This document shows, piece by piece, positions 25,253 to 34,360 of a stretch of DNA of 64,000 bases. The notes under the pieces are model-generated. The model searched no databases, had not been told where the DNA came from, and saw only the letters and a list, made by a program, of their open reading frames with translations. Location: assembly GCA_009760855.2 (NCBI GenBank), contig WPIO01000002.1, positions 14,256,001 to 14,320,000 of the forward strand, written 5' to 3'. Numbering within the stretch: the first letter of the stretch is position 1; the number at the start of each line of letters is the position of its first letter. This DNA is from Cristatella mucedo (lineage: Eukaryota > Bryozoa > Phylactolaemata > Cristatellidae). The position numbers were made by a program, and so were the translations under genes.

Positions 25253-25766
25253 GTGTATAAGTAAAATTCAATTGCGCAAATTGTAAATGCAATTGTATAG
25301 AAATAATATCTCTTCGTTCAGCTGCAGCGATAGGACTGTTATAATAACCCAGATGATATTTATGTTTATCTATTGTAATATATGATCGCCATTTCTCATC
25401 TCTTTTATGCCAACAAACTCCAATAAATTTTGAAGTACTACCACATCGTTATCCTTTGTTGCTAATATTCTCAGAATGAGTTGCTAATCTAAGATTGCTT
25501 ATTATATTATCTGATCTAATTCGATTGACGTGATCAATTTCTGAAATTGGCATTTCATTATTCATTATCACCCAGATAATACGATGTGCTTGATAAATTT
25601 TGCTATCTATTCGTATTTCTCGATAGCCGCTATGGTGAATTGTTCCGGCTTTACTTCCAAATCTTGAAGACCCTCTTCTATTAACCCTCCAGAAGAGTTT
25701 TCATGTCTCTGGCTCATATGTAAGAAGCTCCATAACTCGGTTTCTAAAGGCTTCATCTTTATTCAT
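25212..25766 (-). pseudogene. HNH endonuclease with AP2 DNA-binding domain
   Basis: From ATG 25766 to TAA 25212 there are 185 codons in one frame, with no indel but two internal stops: TGA at codon 22 and TAA further on. The N-terminal part reads YEPET then stop then KLFWRVNRRGSS. An HNH core follows (YQAHRIIWVIMNNEMPISEI, DHVNRIRSDNIISNLRLATH). The AP2-type domain after it reads STSKFIGVCWHKRDEKWRSY, then HLGYYNSPIAAAERRD. This HNH-plus-AP2 arrangement is characteristic of free-standing homing-type endonucleases of phages and large DNA viruses. It is a selfish gene or a recombination nuclease picked up by this virus. Confidence 0.85.
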
Positions 25767-25819
25767 TTTAACATATAATAGTTTAATTTGTCTTTAAATA
25801 AGAATTAATTAGCATAACA

Positions 25820-26282
25820 ATGGAATATCATGAGACAAAGCTAAACCTGTCAGAAAATCAAGTAAACCTAATACATAAGTCAGATAAACCTATTTCAATC
25901 AGACTAAAAAAGAGGACTTATCAGGTTCAGTTCCAATCTTTGTAACAAAAACACAACTTGTTAGAATTGAAAAGTGCAAGTCAAAAAACACTGGCATGCA
26001 ACTGAATTTTTCCATGAAGCAACTAAAACAGAATAGAAAAGTTGGTAGTGGTTTAGTCGACCAAATTATGTTCGTGAAGATGCGAAGACAGTAGCAGCAG
26101 TTACGGCCGCAAAAAGCAAATTAGGCTTAGGAATTGGCGGAGCTCTGAACAATTCATTTGCTACTAATTTTCTAGAAGATAAAGTGTCAAATCCTGCTAG
26201 CCTAAATAAGATAAAAAATTATGCTCGAGGAATAGTTGATAGTATGCTTGATATAACTCGGAAAAGGATCCAAAAAATTTAA
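25820..26282 (+). pseudogene. Core / pX-like virion protein, two frameshifts
   Basis: The start reads MEYHETKLNLSENQVNLIHK. After a +1 shift it reads DLSGSVPIFVTKTQLVRIEK, and after another shift it reads AAKSKLGLGIGGALNNSFAT to the stop at 26282. The pattern of two lysine-rich halves, each built around a leucine/serine-glutamine motif, followed by a glycine-rich segment, is the layout of the small core protein found in Polintons and adintoviruses and likened to adenovirus pX. It would bind DNA inside the capsid. The frameshifts make it a pseudogene. Confidence 0.65.
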
Positions 26283-26316
26283 CTTACAACTTATTTATTT
26301 TCTTTTATACTTACTT

Positions 26317-26802
26317 TTAAAACTCTGCTGGATTAAAAACCGATCTCTTTGGCGAACCATGAACTTTTACTTGGTCAATCTTTAGTCTAATATTTAATCT
26401 TGCTTCAATATTATAGTAGACTTTTGAAATATAACTACCATCAAGAATTCCAGTTATGCAAAAATCATTTCCTAATTTCTTAATTACGTCTGCAGGACTA
26501 GATACTTTAATTTGTTTTTTATTCTCATCAAACATAATAATTGGCTTCTTTCCAAAGTCAAATCTAATTCTAATTGTAGATCTTGCACTAACATCAAGCC
26601 CCTTGAAATCTAATTGTTCACTTGATCTATCTACGATATTTTGAATATAAAGAAGTGATTCTTCTGTTATATTCATCCACGCACTAAGATAAGGTTTTGA
26701 ATCTTTTGAAATTTTCTCTTCAACATGAGCGTGTGCAGGTTTTTCTTTAGGAATAACAACTGCAGAATTTTGGACTACGAATTTCTTTTCTTGATTTTTC
26801 AT
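26317..26802 (-). CDS. Unknown conserved-looking viral protein, 161 aa
   Basis: An intact frame from 26802 to 26317. The N-terminal 40 residues are charged and probably flexible. The rest is beta-rich with regular hydrophobic spacing (STIRIRFDFGKKPIIMFDEN, FCITGILDGSYISKVYYNIE). I do not recognise the family. It lies just downstream of the protease on the same strand, and its start is preceded by the TATATAGA motif seen at other viral starts. Intactness next to broken genes may be chance. Confidence 0.6.
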   Translation of the reverse strand: MKNQEKKFVVQNSAVVIPKEKPAHAHVEEKISKDSKPYLSAWMNITEESLLYIQNIVDRSSEQLDFKGLDVSARSTIRIRFDFGKKPIIMFDENKKQIKVSSPADVIKKLGNDFCITGILDGSYISKVYYNIEARLNIRLKIDQVKVHGSPKRSVFNPAEF

Positions 26803-26825
26803 TCTATATAGTGGAAATATTTTGT

Positions 26826-27209
26826 TTAATTCAAATTAATAATCCACTGACTGTACCAAAATCGGTAAGCTCCACTAGTTTCAGAAAGATTAGACACCAT
26901 CTTTCCACAACCCGTTTGTTTGTAATCTTGTAGCTGAAAAGTTTGAAAACTTGGTGTAACACCGAAATACTCAATTACTTCTCGCATTGGCGGTGCACCG
27001 AACGAATCAAAGTAAAAACATTGATCTCATACTTTTTTAAGTGCTACCCAATGATAAATTGCTAGATCTGACTTACCAGTGTTACAAATAAGGCATTCAT
27101 TTTGTTTTATAGAGTTTAACTCATCTCGTGCAAATACACCGTGAAAATCTTTTATAGTTAATTTTTTTACATAATCATTTATTTCGAGATCAGTTAGTGG
27201 TGTACTTTT
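26826..27209 (-). pseudogene. Adenain-type maturation cysteine protease
   Basis: The minus-strand frame 27209-26826 (128 codons) reads STPLTDLEIND, DFHGVFARDEL, YHWVAL (catalytic histidine), CFYFDSFGAPP (acidic residue) and QLQDYKQTGCG (oxyanion glutamine, then nucleophile cysteine). This is the order of the adenovirus and Polinton protease that cleaves capsid precursors. One TGA interrupts it at 27029-27027, between KKV and DQC. No ATG lies in frame upstream; a TAA is at 27212. The start overlaps the end of the zinc-ribbon gene, so the original start may have been lost or the two fused. The usual second cysteine after CG is absent. Confidence 0.8.
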
Positions 27210-27633
27210 TTATCTTTTTTCTTAAACTGTTGATAGTTTTTCTTAGTTCAGAAAGTATGCTTGCTTTGATCATTTCACCACCAAATTTCTTTCCATGGGA
27301 TAAAACTCCACCACCAAATTTCTTTCCATGACTCAATACACCAGTACCTAACTTTTCCCCATGAGCTAAAACTCCAGAACTTTCAATTTCAGATACATCT
27401 CCTCCAAACCTTTTTCCATGAGACAAAACTCCAGTTCCTAAGTTCCTTCCATGAGCTAGAACTCCGCTCGCTACGCTCGTACTTCTAAGCTTTACAAACT
27501 TTGACTTGTTGAGGTCACAGATCACACATATTGTTTTAATCATTCCTCTTAGACCTTTTGTACTATCTATTTCAGTATACTCTTCATGAATGCTATCTGT
27601 TGGCCTTTTACACTTCAAGCAGTAAATTTCCAT
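27190..27633 (-). CDS. Zinc-ribbon protein with GVL(A/S)HGK repeats
   Basis: An intact 147-residue frame. The N-terminus is a four-cysteine zinc ribbon (YCLKC at 4-8 and CVICD near 36-40, with GLRGMIKT between), like small zinc ribbons in many Polinton-like viruses. Residues about 57-120 are five copies of an 11-15-residue repeat with core GVL(A/S)HGKxxGxG. The C-terminus is basic and helical (LRKTINSLRKKIKK). It could bind nucleic acid in the virion or in the infected cell. The start at 27633 is preceded by ATTATAGAA. The end overlaps the protease reading frame. Confidence 0.75.
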   Translation of the reverse strand: MEIYCLKCKRPTDSIHEEYTEIDSTKGLRGMIKTICVICDLNKSKFVKLRSTSVASGVLAHGRNLGTGVLSHGKRFGGDVSEIESSGVLAHGEKLGTGVLSHGKKFGGGVLSHGKKFGGEMIKASILSELRKTINSLRKKIKKYTTN

Positions 27634-27668
27634 TTCTATAATATAAAAACTTTTTTTTAGTATAGGAA

Positions 27669-28316
27669 ATGTCTCTTCGAGTAAGAGCGTTTAATTTTGG
27701 GCAAGATGTAGATACTGGTCATAAAGGACCTTTACCAAATGTTCCAATTAGAGCTTTAGTTTTAGGTCTAAGTGGTTTAGGTAAATCTCAACTCATCATG
27801 AATTGGATATTCTACGGAATGGTTAATTATGATTGTTGTACAATTATTGCTTCAAGTCTAGACCAAAAGTTGTATCGCGGACTTATGTCGATGACAAAAG
27901 AAAACAAGGCTTACTCTTGGATAAATGGTATTGGGGCTATGCCAGAAGTAGACTCATATAAGAACTGCAAGAATGTAGTTGTACTTGATGATTTAATGAC
28001 AGAAGATCTGACTAAAATATTAGACTATTTCACACGAGGAAGACATAAAGGTCTAAATATTTTCTATCTTGCTCAAGGATTTACTAATATTCCTGGAAGA
28101 GAAATCAGAAACAATGTAAATCTAATAGTAATCTCTAAGCAAAACACAACTGACAATGAGTATATCCGTGATGCATACGCTGGAGATATTGATAAGAAAC
28201 AATTTAGAGAATGGGTTAACTCTTTTACTAGAAACCGTTTTGGATATTGCGTAATAGATCTGACTAAGACTGAATCGGAAGGCAGATTTTGGTCTGTTGA
28301 TTCGGAAGGAAAGTAA
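27669..28316 (+). CDS. A32-type genome packaging ATPase (FtsK/HerA superfamily)
   Basis: An intact 215-residue P-loop ATPase that would pump viral DNA into capsids. The Walker A motif is GLSGLGKS (residues 33-40) and the Walker B is NVVVLDD (102-108). The following TRGRHKGLNIFYLAQGF carries the family's conserved arginines and the glutamine sensor, and IRNNVNLIVI completes the core. Length is typical of Polinton and virophage packaging ATPases. The start is preceded by GTATAGGAA. It is divergent from the zinc-ribbon gene, with 35 bases between the start codons. It is one of the few enzymes of the block with no lesion. Confidence 0.95.
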   Translation: MSLRVRAFNFGQDVDTGHKGPLPNVPIRALVLGLSGLGKSQLIMNWIFYGMVNYDCCTIIASSLDQKLYRGLMSMTKENKAYSWINGIGAMPEVDSYKNCKNVVVLDDLMTEDLTKILDYFTRGRHKGLNIFYLAQGFTNIPGREIRNNVNLIVISKQNTTDNEYIRDAYAGDIDKKQFREWVNSFTRNRFGYCVIDLTKTESEGRFWSVDSEGK

Positions 28317-28354
28317 TTAATGACATTTTTTAATTCTTAATAGATATAGTAAAA

Positions 28355-28691
28355 ATGTTAATGGAACAATTTATTTGAGTGGTAAAAACCTTACAAAGCA
28401 AGTGTTCAAGAGGCATTAGATTATGACTCTAAACTACAAAATCTGCAAGATTTAAGGGATGCAAACATTCTAGAAAACTCCAGTGAGATACAAAGAATAC
28501 AGTCAGAAATGGCTGTAAGAGATGCTGCTGAACATAGATTGAATGAGCAAGCATTAGAGAGATCAACTGATAACTCTGGAAATATTTTTGTTGAAAAACT
28601 TAAAAGAATTAGACCTAAACTTGCTTTACAAATAGAAAACAAAGAACAATTACAAATATGTTTGCAGCCCAAACCAGACATATCTAAAACT

Positions 28692-28724
<33 letters not shown>

Positions 28725-29000
28725 ACATATATTCAAAAAGCAAGAAAGGCTGTTATTAAAGGAAAGCATAAAAAAGTAATTAATATAGCAAATCAAGCAA
28801 AGACACACGCAGCAAATCCAGAGGTACGAAAAGCTTTTGATGTTGCTCACAAAGGTTTAGCTTAAGAGTTGAATATAAATCCAACCACTGGCACTCTGAA
28901 GAAAACTGCAGTAGTAGTACAAGATTTGGATAAAGCTAATCTAATTGAAATAGTTAAAAATAAAGATGGACATGTTCCAAGTTATGTATTACAAGAATAA
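28355..29000 (+). pseudogene. Virion protein with coiled coil and basic tail, broken
   Basis: Reading begins near 28355 and needs a frameshift within the first 25 codons (NGTIYLSGKNLTKQ, then QEALDYDSKLQNLQDLRDAN). A long glutamate/glutamine-rich helical region follows. A (TA)n run at 28699-28725 sits inside the frame and encodes a repetitive Ile-Tyr tract, probably a microsatellite expansion. A basic stretch (ARKAVIKGKHKKVINIANQA) and a TAA after KGLA come next, then about 45 more residues to 29000. The family is not recognised. Its position right after the ATPase suggests a structural protein. Confidence 0.5.
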
Positions 29001-29008
29001 TAAATGAG

Positions 29009-29284
29009 ATGGATAGTGCAAATAAAGATTTAAAACTACATGAGCTAGGCCTAAAACTGTATAATGAAAAAATGAATACTGCTGAAGAAGAACTACAACA
29101 GACTGCTCATGATGTCTTAGAATATGCTCAGAACTATTATGGAAGGCTAGCTGCTAAACAACAAGATGAACTAGGTAAAGCATATAATTCAACAATTGAT
29201 TAAAAGAAAGATTTACTTGATATTATTGGAGCAAAAGGAACTGGTGTAATATCCAAACCAGTAAGAAAGACTGGAAAGCCTTAG
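29009..29284 (+). pseudogene. Small helical protein with one internal stop
   Basis: From ATG 29009 the frame reads MDSANKDLKLHELGLKLYNE through an acidic helical region. It meets TAA at 29201-29203 and continues KKDLLDIIGAKGTGVISKPV to TAG at 29284. It has 91 codons in one frame. Not recognised. It lies in a run of plus-strand structural genes with very short spacers. Confidence 0.45.
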
Positions 29285-29580
29285 TGATAAAAATATTTCA
29301 AATGTTATTACAGAACTTGATAAAAAAAAGATGTGTAAAAGAACAGAGAGTTTTAGATTATTTAAGAGCGAGAGAAGATAAAGGAATAAAAGTAATTCCA
29401 TTAGTTGTGAAGAATGATTCAGAAGTATTTAATAAGATAGAATTGTGGATTTGTGAACTTGCTCCTGGAAATACTGCAGTAGTAAATCCTATTAGTGCTG
29501 CCGTTGATTACCTTGCAAAATCTAGAAAAGTGCTAAAGTCATACATTGCAAAAAGCAATAAGCTTGTATATGATATATAG
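29283..29580 (+). pseudogene. Unknown virion-region protein, frameshift in A run
   Basis: The first 13 codons read ISNVITELDKKK in one frame. After the A run at 29322-29329 the remainder reads RVLDYLRAREDKGIKVIPLV to KLVYDI at 29580. It was about 98 residues, alpha/beta in character. I do not recognise it. The stop is three bases before the next start. Confidence 0.4.
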
Positions 29581-29582
29581 AA

Positions 29583-30463
29583 ATGAGTGATATTCTTGTA
29601 GTAGCAAAGGAGATTCTAAAAAATTTTGAATCAATCAAAAAGGGTGCCGCTGAAAGTAAAGAAGGCTATATTTCTAATGTAACAGGAAATACTAATCCAA
29701 TTATAGTTCTCATTAATGATCGTATCAAACTTAAGAATAAAAACTTTAAAGTTTGTTTCAAAAAGTTTGTTGGAACAAATTCTATTAAGAATATTACATT
29801 AGCTAATAATACTTTTGTGTATAGGCTTACTGGTGGTTCTGAGCGAACAGTAAGAATTCCAGCTGGAATATAATCTGCAGTATCGGATGATGGAAATATT
29901 GGAATTGCAGATACAATAAATAATTCTATTATTTTATCTGGGAATGATACATTTGTCTTAGGTATTGATACTGCTACTTCTAATTCTTGGATTACTATGC
30001 CTGCCGGATTTACATGTGTGGCTGTTAAATCTACTAATCTACTATAGCTCAATTACTTGGATTTACTGGAACTGTTTATACAACTGATAAAACATTTCCA
30101 TTAGATACATATAGTGCAGCTCCTGGAAAGCAGTTCACACAAGTATTTGTAGAACCAGGAGAAAAAATTACTTCAGAGAATGAAGTTTTTGTATCTGATT
30201 TGAATTTAATTCTTGTAAACTGTAATTTGGTTGCAAGTGGAACAAGTTACATAAATAATATTGAAACGCAAGCTCTAATAAGTTTTGCTTATAATTTCTA
30301 TCCTTGGGAACAAATGGTATATGAACCAAACACGCTTGAATATCACAATCTTGTTGGAGATTCTATTTCTGATATATTGATTACAATTACAGATCAAAAT
30401 TTAAAAGTTTTAGATTTTGGATCACAACAGACTACTGTTGTAATAGAAATTATTGAAATATAA
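29583..30463 (+). pseudogene. Penton-like protein 1
   Basis: From ATG 29583 (preceded by ATATAGAA) the frame runs about 96 codons to a TAA after RIPAGI. It continues in frame to about 30045, then shifts to a frame ending at 30463. The C-terminal part (YEPNTLEYHNLVGDSISDIL, then ITITDQNLKVLDF and a last beta-strand) matches the end of Polinton-type penton/minor capsid proteins, where a D-Q motif precedes the final strand. It would fill the capsid vertices. The next gene has the same C-terminal signature, so the two look like paralogues. Confidence 0.6.
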
Positions 30464-30470
30464 TATAAGG

Positions 30471-31317
30471 ATGTCTATACTGGAACTACTAGTTCAGATT
30501 CAAAAACTCTAGTTCCGCCGTTAATGCTTGGATCTGATTCTGGCTATAATAAAATAGGATTACGTAGAGTTGAGTTTACTTACACAAACAAAATAATATC
30601 AAATATTACTACTGGAGTAAACGATATGCTTTGGTATAGACCAAATATGGCTAACACTAACAATTTCTCTATTGCTATCCCAGAAGGATATTATGATAGT
30701 CAAAAGATTGTTCTTGCATTAAATCAAGCTCTACTAAAAGTAAGTGCATTCTACAATCAAACAATTAGAAATTTCACCAACGGTATCAAATTTAGTGTAG
30801 ATACTAATGATATAGTAATTATGCAAGTTGGTCAAGACTATATTGCGCTACTCGGAACAAATTCTGGAATAATCAACTCTGTTGGAGATACTTTAGGATT
30901 TAGTTCAAATTTGCAAGGCTCATTTGATGCTGATATGGTTGGGGGAACACCATATGAAGCAATAGAAAAGCTATGTATTGTATCCCTGGAATGTACAAAG
31001 CTTGGAATAAAATGCAGTTACCTGACAATTCTGGCGTAAAATGGATAAGTATTGATTGTGACCTTGTTGATCCTAACAGAAACTATGTTGAACATAAAAA
31101 ACGAGTTTTAGAACAATCTTCATCTTTATATGTAATTGATATTGATTATATTGATCCAGGAGAGAAGATTAACTTACATGTTCCAAACGTTTTATTCTAG
31201 CCTACTCGTGGAGATATTGATGGTGTTAGCAGTATTGTAATTCATTTAACTGATCAAAATAAAAATAAAATAAATACTATCACGGATGTTGTAGCTACAA
31301 TAGAAATTTCGAAATAA
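30471..31317 (+). pseudogene. Penton-like protein 2
   Basis: The ATG at 30471 is one base out of frame with the body, which reads SDSGYNKIGLRRVEFTYTNK and NNFSIAIPEGYYDSQKIVLA. A shift near 30970-31010 leads to VDPNRNYVEHKKRVLEQSSS. A TAG at 31198-31200 precedes the C-terminal DGVSSIVIHLTDQNKNKINT segment, which ends at 31317. The closing D-Q strand motif matches penton-like protein 1. The upstream part has the look of a minor capsid protein with an IPEGYYD segment. At least three lesions are present. Confidence 0.6.
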
Positions 31318-31323
31318 TATAGG

Positions 31324-31912
31324 ATGGGCAGCTATGCTAGAATTGGTCATGGGAGGATAACTCGCGGAAAATATTATGGCTCTGGAGAACTCGATAAGGT
31401 AATCGATGGTATTGGGAAAGCAGCTCACTGGACTAACTGGACTTATCATGAATATTGCTAACAGGGGTATTGAAATGCATCAGGCTAGAAAATTAATTGA
31501 GTTGCAGACGAAGAAAGAAAAGATTGACCAGGAATATGCTAACAAACGTAAAGATCTTGATGAAAAACTTGATGAAGAAAGAAGAAAGAAAGAACTTGAG
31601 TATGCCTTAGAGAAACGTAAAAAAGAAGAAGATTGTGATAGAAAGATTAAAGAGATGGATCTTCAGATAAAACGAGCAATGCTTGACAAACTTAAACCAA
31701 AGAACAAAAAAAAGTACAAAGCAAAAATGGAGGATTCTGAGACTGAGGATTATTCAGAAACGTTAAAAGAAAATGATCCAAAAGCATACAAAGAAATAGA
31801 AAGAGTTATAAAAGAAAAATCTGTCGTTCCTGCTATTATGCCCAGGCCTGATGGATATGGCGGATACATAAAAAAAATTGGTGCTGGCTTATACATTCAG
31901 AATAAGAAATAA
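31324..31912 (+). pseudogene. Coiled-coil protein with basic ends, one frameshift
   Basis: From ATG 31324 (preceded by AATATAGG) the protein begins MGSYARIGHGRITRGKYYGS and shifts frame near 31425. It then contains about 110 residues of almost pure Lys/Glu/Arg heptads (KEKIDQEYANKRKDLDEKLD) and a tail rich in Pro/Gly/Tyr (IMPRPDGYGGYIKKIGAGLY). It ends at 31912, 27 bases before the major capsid gene. A long single helix next to the capsid gene suggests a scaffold or cement protein; this is inference. Confidence 0.55.
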
Positions 31913-31939
31913 AATTTTACTTTTTTAAATAGAGAAGAA

Positions 31940-33480
31940 ATGGCAAGTGCACCGATTGACACTATACTCGAATTAGGTGATCCTAGCTTTCCCAATTATA
32001 AAATCAAAGATTATCAATTTCGAGTTTTATCAGAAAAATGGAAATGAAACAGATAATATTGCAAGTAAGCTTGTAACATTTACTGTCCCTGGCGAACCAC
32101 AAACATGTTATGTTCTATCAGATGCATATATTTTACTTGAAGGCCAACTTGGATCTCCTGGTGCTGATGCAAGTAATATATCTGAATGAAAGAGATGTCT
32201 TTCTGTTGGTCTTGTTAACAATGCTGGCGCGTGGATGTTTAGCAGTAGGAGAATTAGACTTGGTGCTGAAGAAATTGAAAGCTTTCCTCTAAAAGAAGGA
32301 GTTGGTTCTGTCTCAACACTCATAGGCCTTCTATGCTATCCTGGAGATTACAATAGAACTGAAGGCCTTGCGACTGAAAGGAAAAAAGATGAAGCAAGTT
32401 CGGTTGATGATTTAAGTTTAAATCCAACTTCATATATTAGTTCTTCTGACTCTGGAGTTATTATAACAGGTGCAACTAATTGTTCTAATATTGGTTTCAT
32501 CTATAGAAGAAACACTATTAACAATCTTATCGAAACTGCTAATAGAACATTTAGTATTGCTCTCCCACTATCAAGAATTTCTGGTTTTTGTGCTGACATG
32601 AATGAAATTCTTCATAATATCCCCTTTACAATTGAAATGACTCGTATTGGCGGAAATGATTATGAGGCTATTATGACTGGCGCAACAGGTGTTGCTGGAA
32701 ACACAGTAAACGCTATTATGACAAGAAGTATTGCCGCAGTTGCTGGTGATGGTGTTTATACCAATTTTAAAATTGCACTGTCTAAAATGAGACTTGTTGT
32801 ACCATGCGTTACTCCGAAAGAAAGTGTGCAAAGAGCTCTTTCAGATATCTCAAGTGAAAAATCTAAGAAAATAAGACTTTACTATAGAGTCAGGCAATAT
32901 GAAAATATCACCATAAGCAGTCTTTATCAAGGACTTAAATTCACTAAATCTCTATCAGTTCAGAGTACAATTGATAAAGTTAGATGGCTTATTGTTGCAG
33001 CTCAAAATTATAATAAATATGGAAACTACACTTGAAATCCTTGCACCTACAATCATTGCGATATTAAAAATGTTTCTGTGCTTGCTAATGGTTCTAAACA
33101 GTACCCTGCTGTTCTAAGATCGAGTGAATCTAAAAAAGGAAAATGTGCTCCGGCATATATGGATTTCACAACATTCAGAAGACAATATCTTGGTCTTAAT
33201 GAGATTGCAAGTTCTGTTTCTATAACCTATCCTGAGTGGTTGTTTGTCTCTATACCCTATTCATGTTATTGATCTGCAATAGAATGATGAATCACTTGGA
33301 GTAACTTCTATACTTGATGTAACTATTGAATTTAATTCTTCAATACCAAATGATGGTACACAAATAAAGATTCACTATTTGACTATCTGTGAGAACACCG
33401 CAGAGCTTACATCAAATGGTAATGGAGCAAATTTCACCTGCAACAAAGGTGTTACTGTCTATGATGGAAGTGACATTTAA
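31940..33480 (+). pseudogene. Major capsid protein (double jelly-roll)
   Basis: About 513 codons from ATG 31940 to TAA 33480. Lesions are a frameshift near 32030, TGA at 32187-32189, TGA at 33033-33035, a frameshift near 33250 and a TAG near 33282. The readable parts show beta-strand-rich sequence with features of Polinton/adintovirus capsids. These include SDAYILLEGQL and FSSRRIRLGAEEIESF early, then NRTFSIALPLSRISGFCADM in the middle. IHVIDLQ before a late-strand segment and an acidic, glycine-rich C-terminus complete it. Length fits the family (about 450-600). It would form the trimeric capsomer. This copy cannot make a full protein. Confidence 0.75.
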
Positions 33481-33502
33481 AAATTTTTAAACCAGAAATA
33501 TA

Positions 33503-34335
33503 ATGAATAAATTTGATTTGTACGAGGTTCAGATGAGTGGAAAAAATCAATGTCTTTGAATATTGGAGGCTCAGAGGTTTACTCGGTGCTTGGGAATGAT
33601 CTAGTATTTGGAGATCAGACAGAAGTGGATATAGAAGTAATTGCAAATAGAAAATTAAAAAAATATATTGCTAACAGTTCTACCATAAAGTTTCCGCCAA
33701 TGTTATTCGGTAAAGTATTTGAACCTATTGCAGCTAAATTTTTAGAAATGAAACTAAAAGTAAAACTTGATAATGCAAATGATTGCTTTAGTAGTGATGG
33801 CGTATACAGATATTCTCCTGGTGGAATAATAGATAAAAATACCTTAGTAGAAATAAAATGCTTATGGAGCAGGAATATTATTGATGACTTTATACCTAAA
33901 CAATATCATGCACAGTGTTTACTTGGTTTGTATGTTTTAAAACTTAGTGAATGATTTTACTCTGAGTTTGAGATTTTTGTTCCTGGATTGAATTGTGAAG
34001 AACCTCCGCTAGATTGCATAGCAGCTGGTAATGTAAGAATTCCTAATACTGATTTGGATATGCCACTTAGAGAACCAATTTTTATGCTTTTACTTAAAGA
34101 TGAAAAGTATTTTGATTTTGAGTTTGACATTATAAGCAAGTATGGCAGATTTAATAATAAGAAAGCAAATGGTTATGATATAAAGTATTATATAAGAAGA
34201 TGTTTGATCCAAGTAGTAGAAGAAGAAGATCCTTGCAGATTTGCTAGAATAGTTCCTATTGTTAAACAAGTGCTCGATAGATCGAAGATTTTAATTATTA
34301 ACTATATAGATGAGTCGAAGACATCATTGCAATGA
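33503..34335 (+). pseudogene. Lambda-exonuclease/YqaJ-type nuclease
   Basis: Residues follow the lambda-exonuclease layout. The RGSDEWKKS start precedes NIGGSEV. LFGKVFEPIAAKFLE carries the G-x-x-F-E helix. SSDGVYRY, GGIID and VEIKC give the PD-(D/E)xK acidic residues and lysine. A Q follows at KQYHAQCLLG. It would degrade one DNA strand to make recombination ends or process replication products. The ATG at 33503 is one base out of frame with the core, and TGA at 33952-33954 splits off the last 127 codons. A TGA ends it at 34335 with three more sense codons before a TAG. Confidence 0.8.
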
Positions 34336-34360
34336 ATGCGTAAGTAGAATAAATGGTTAT

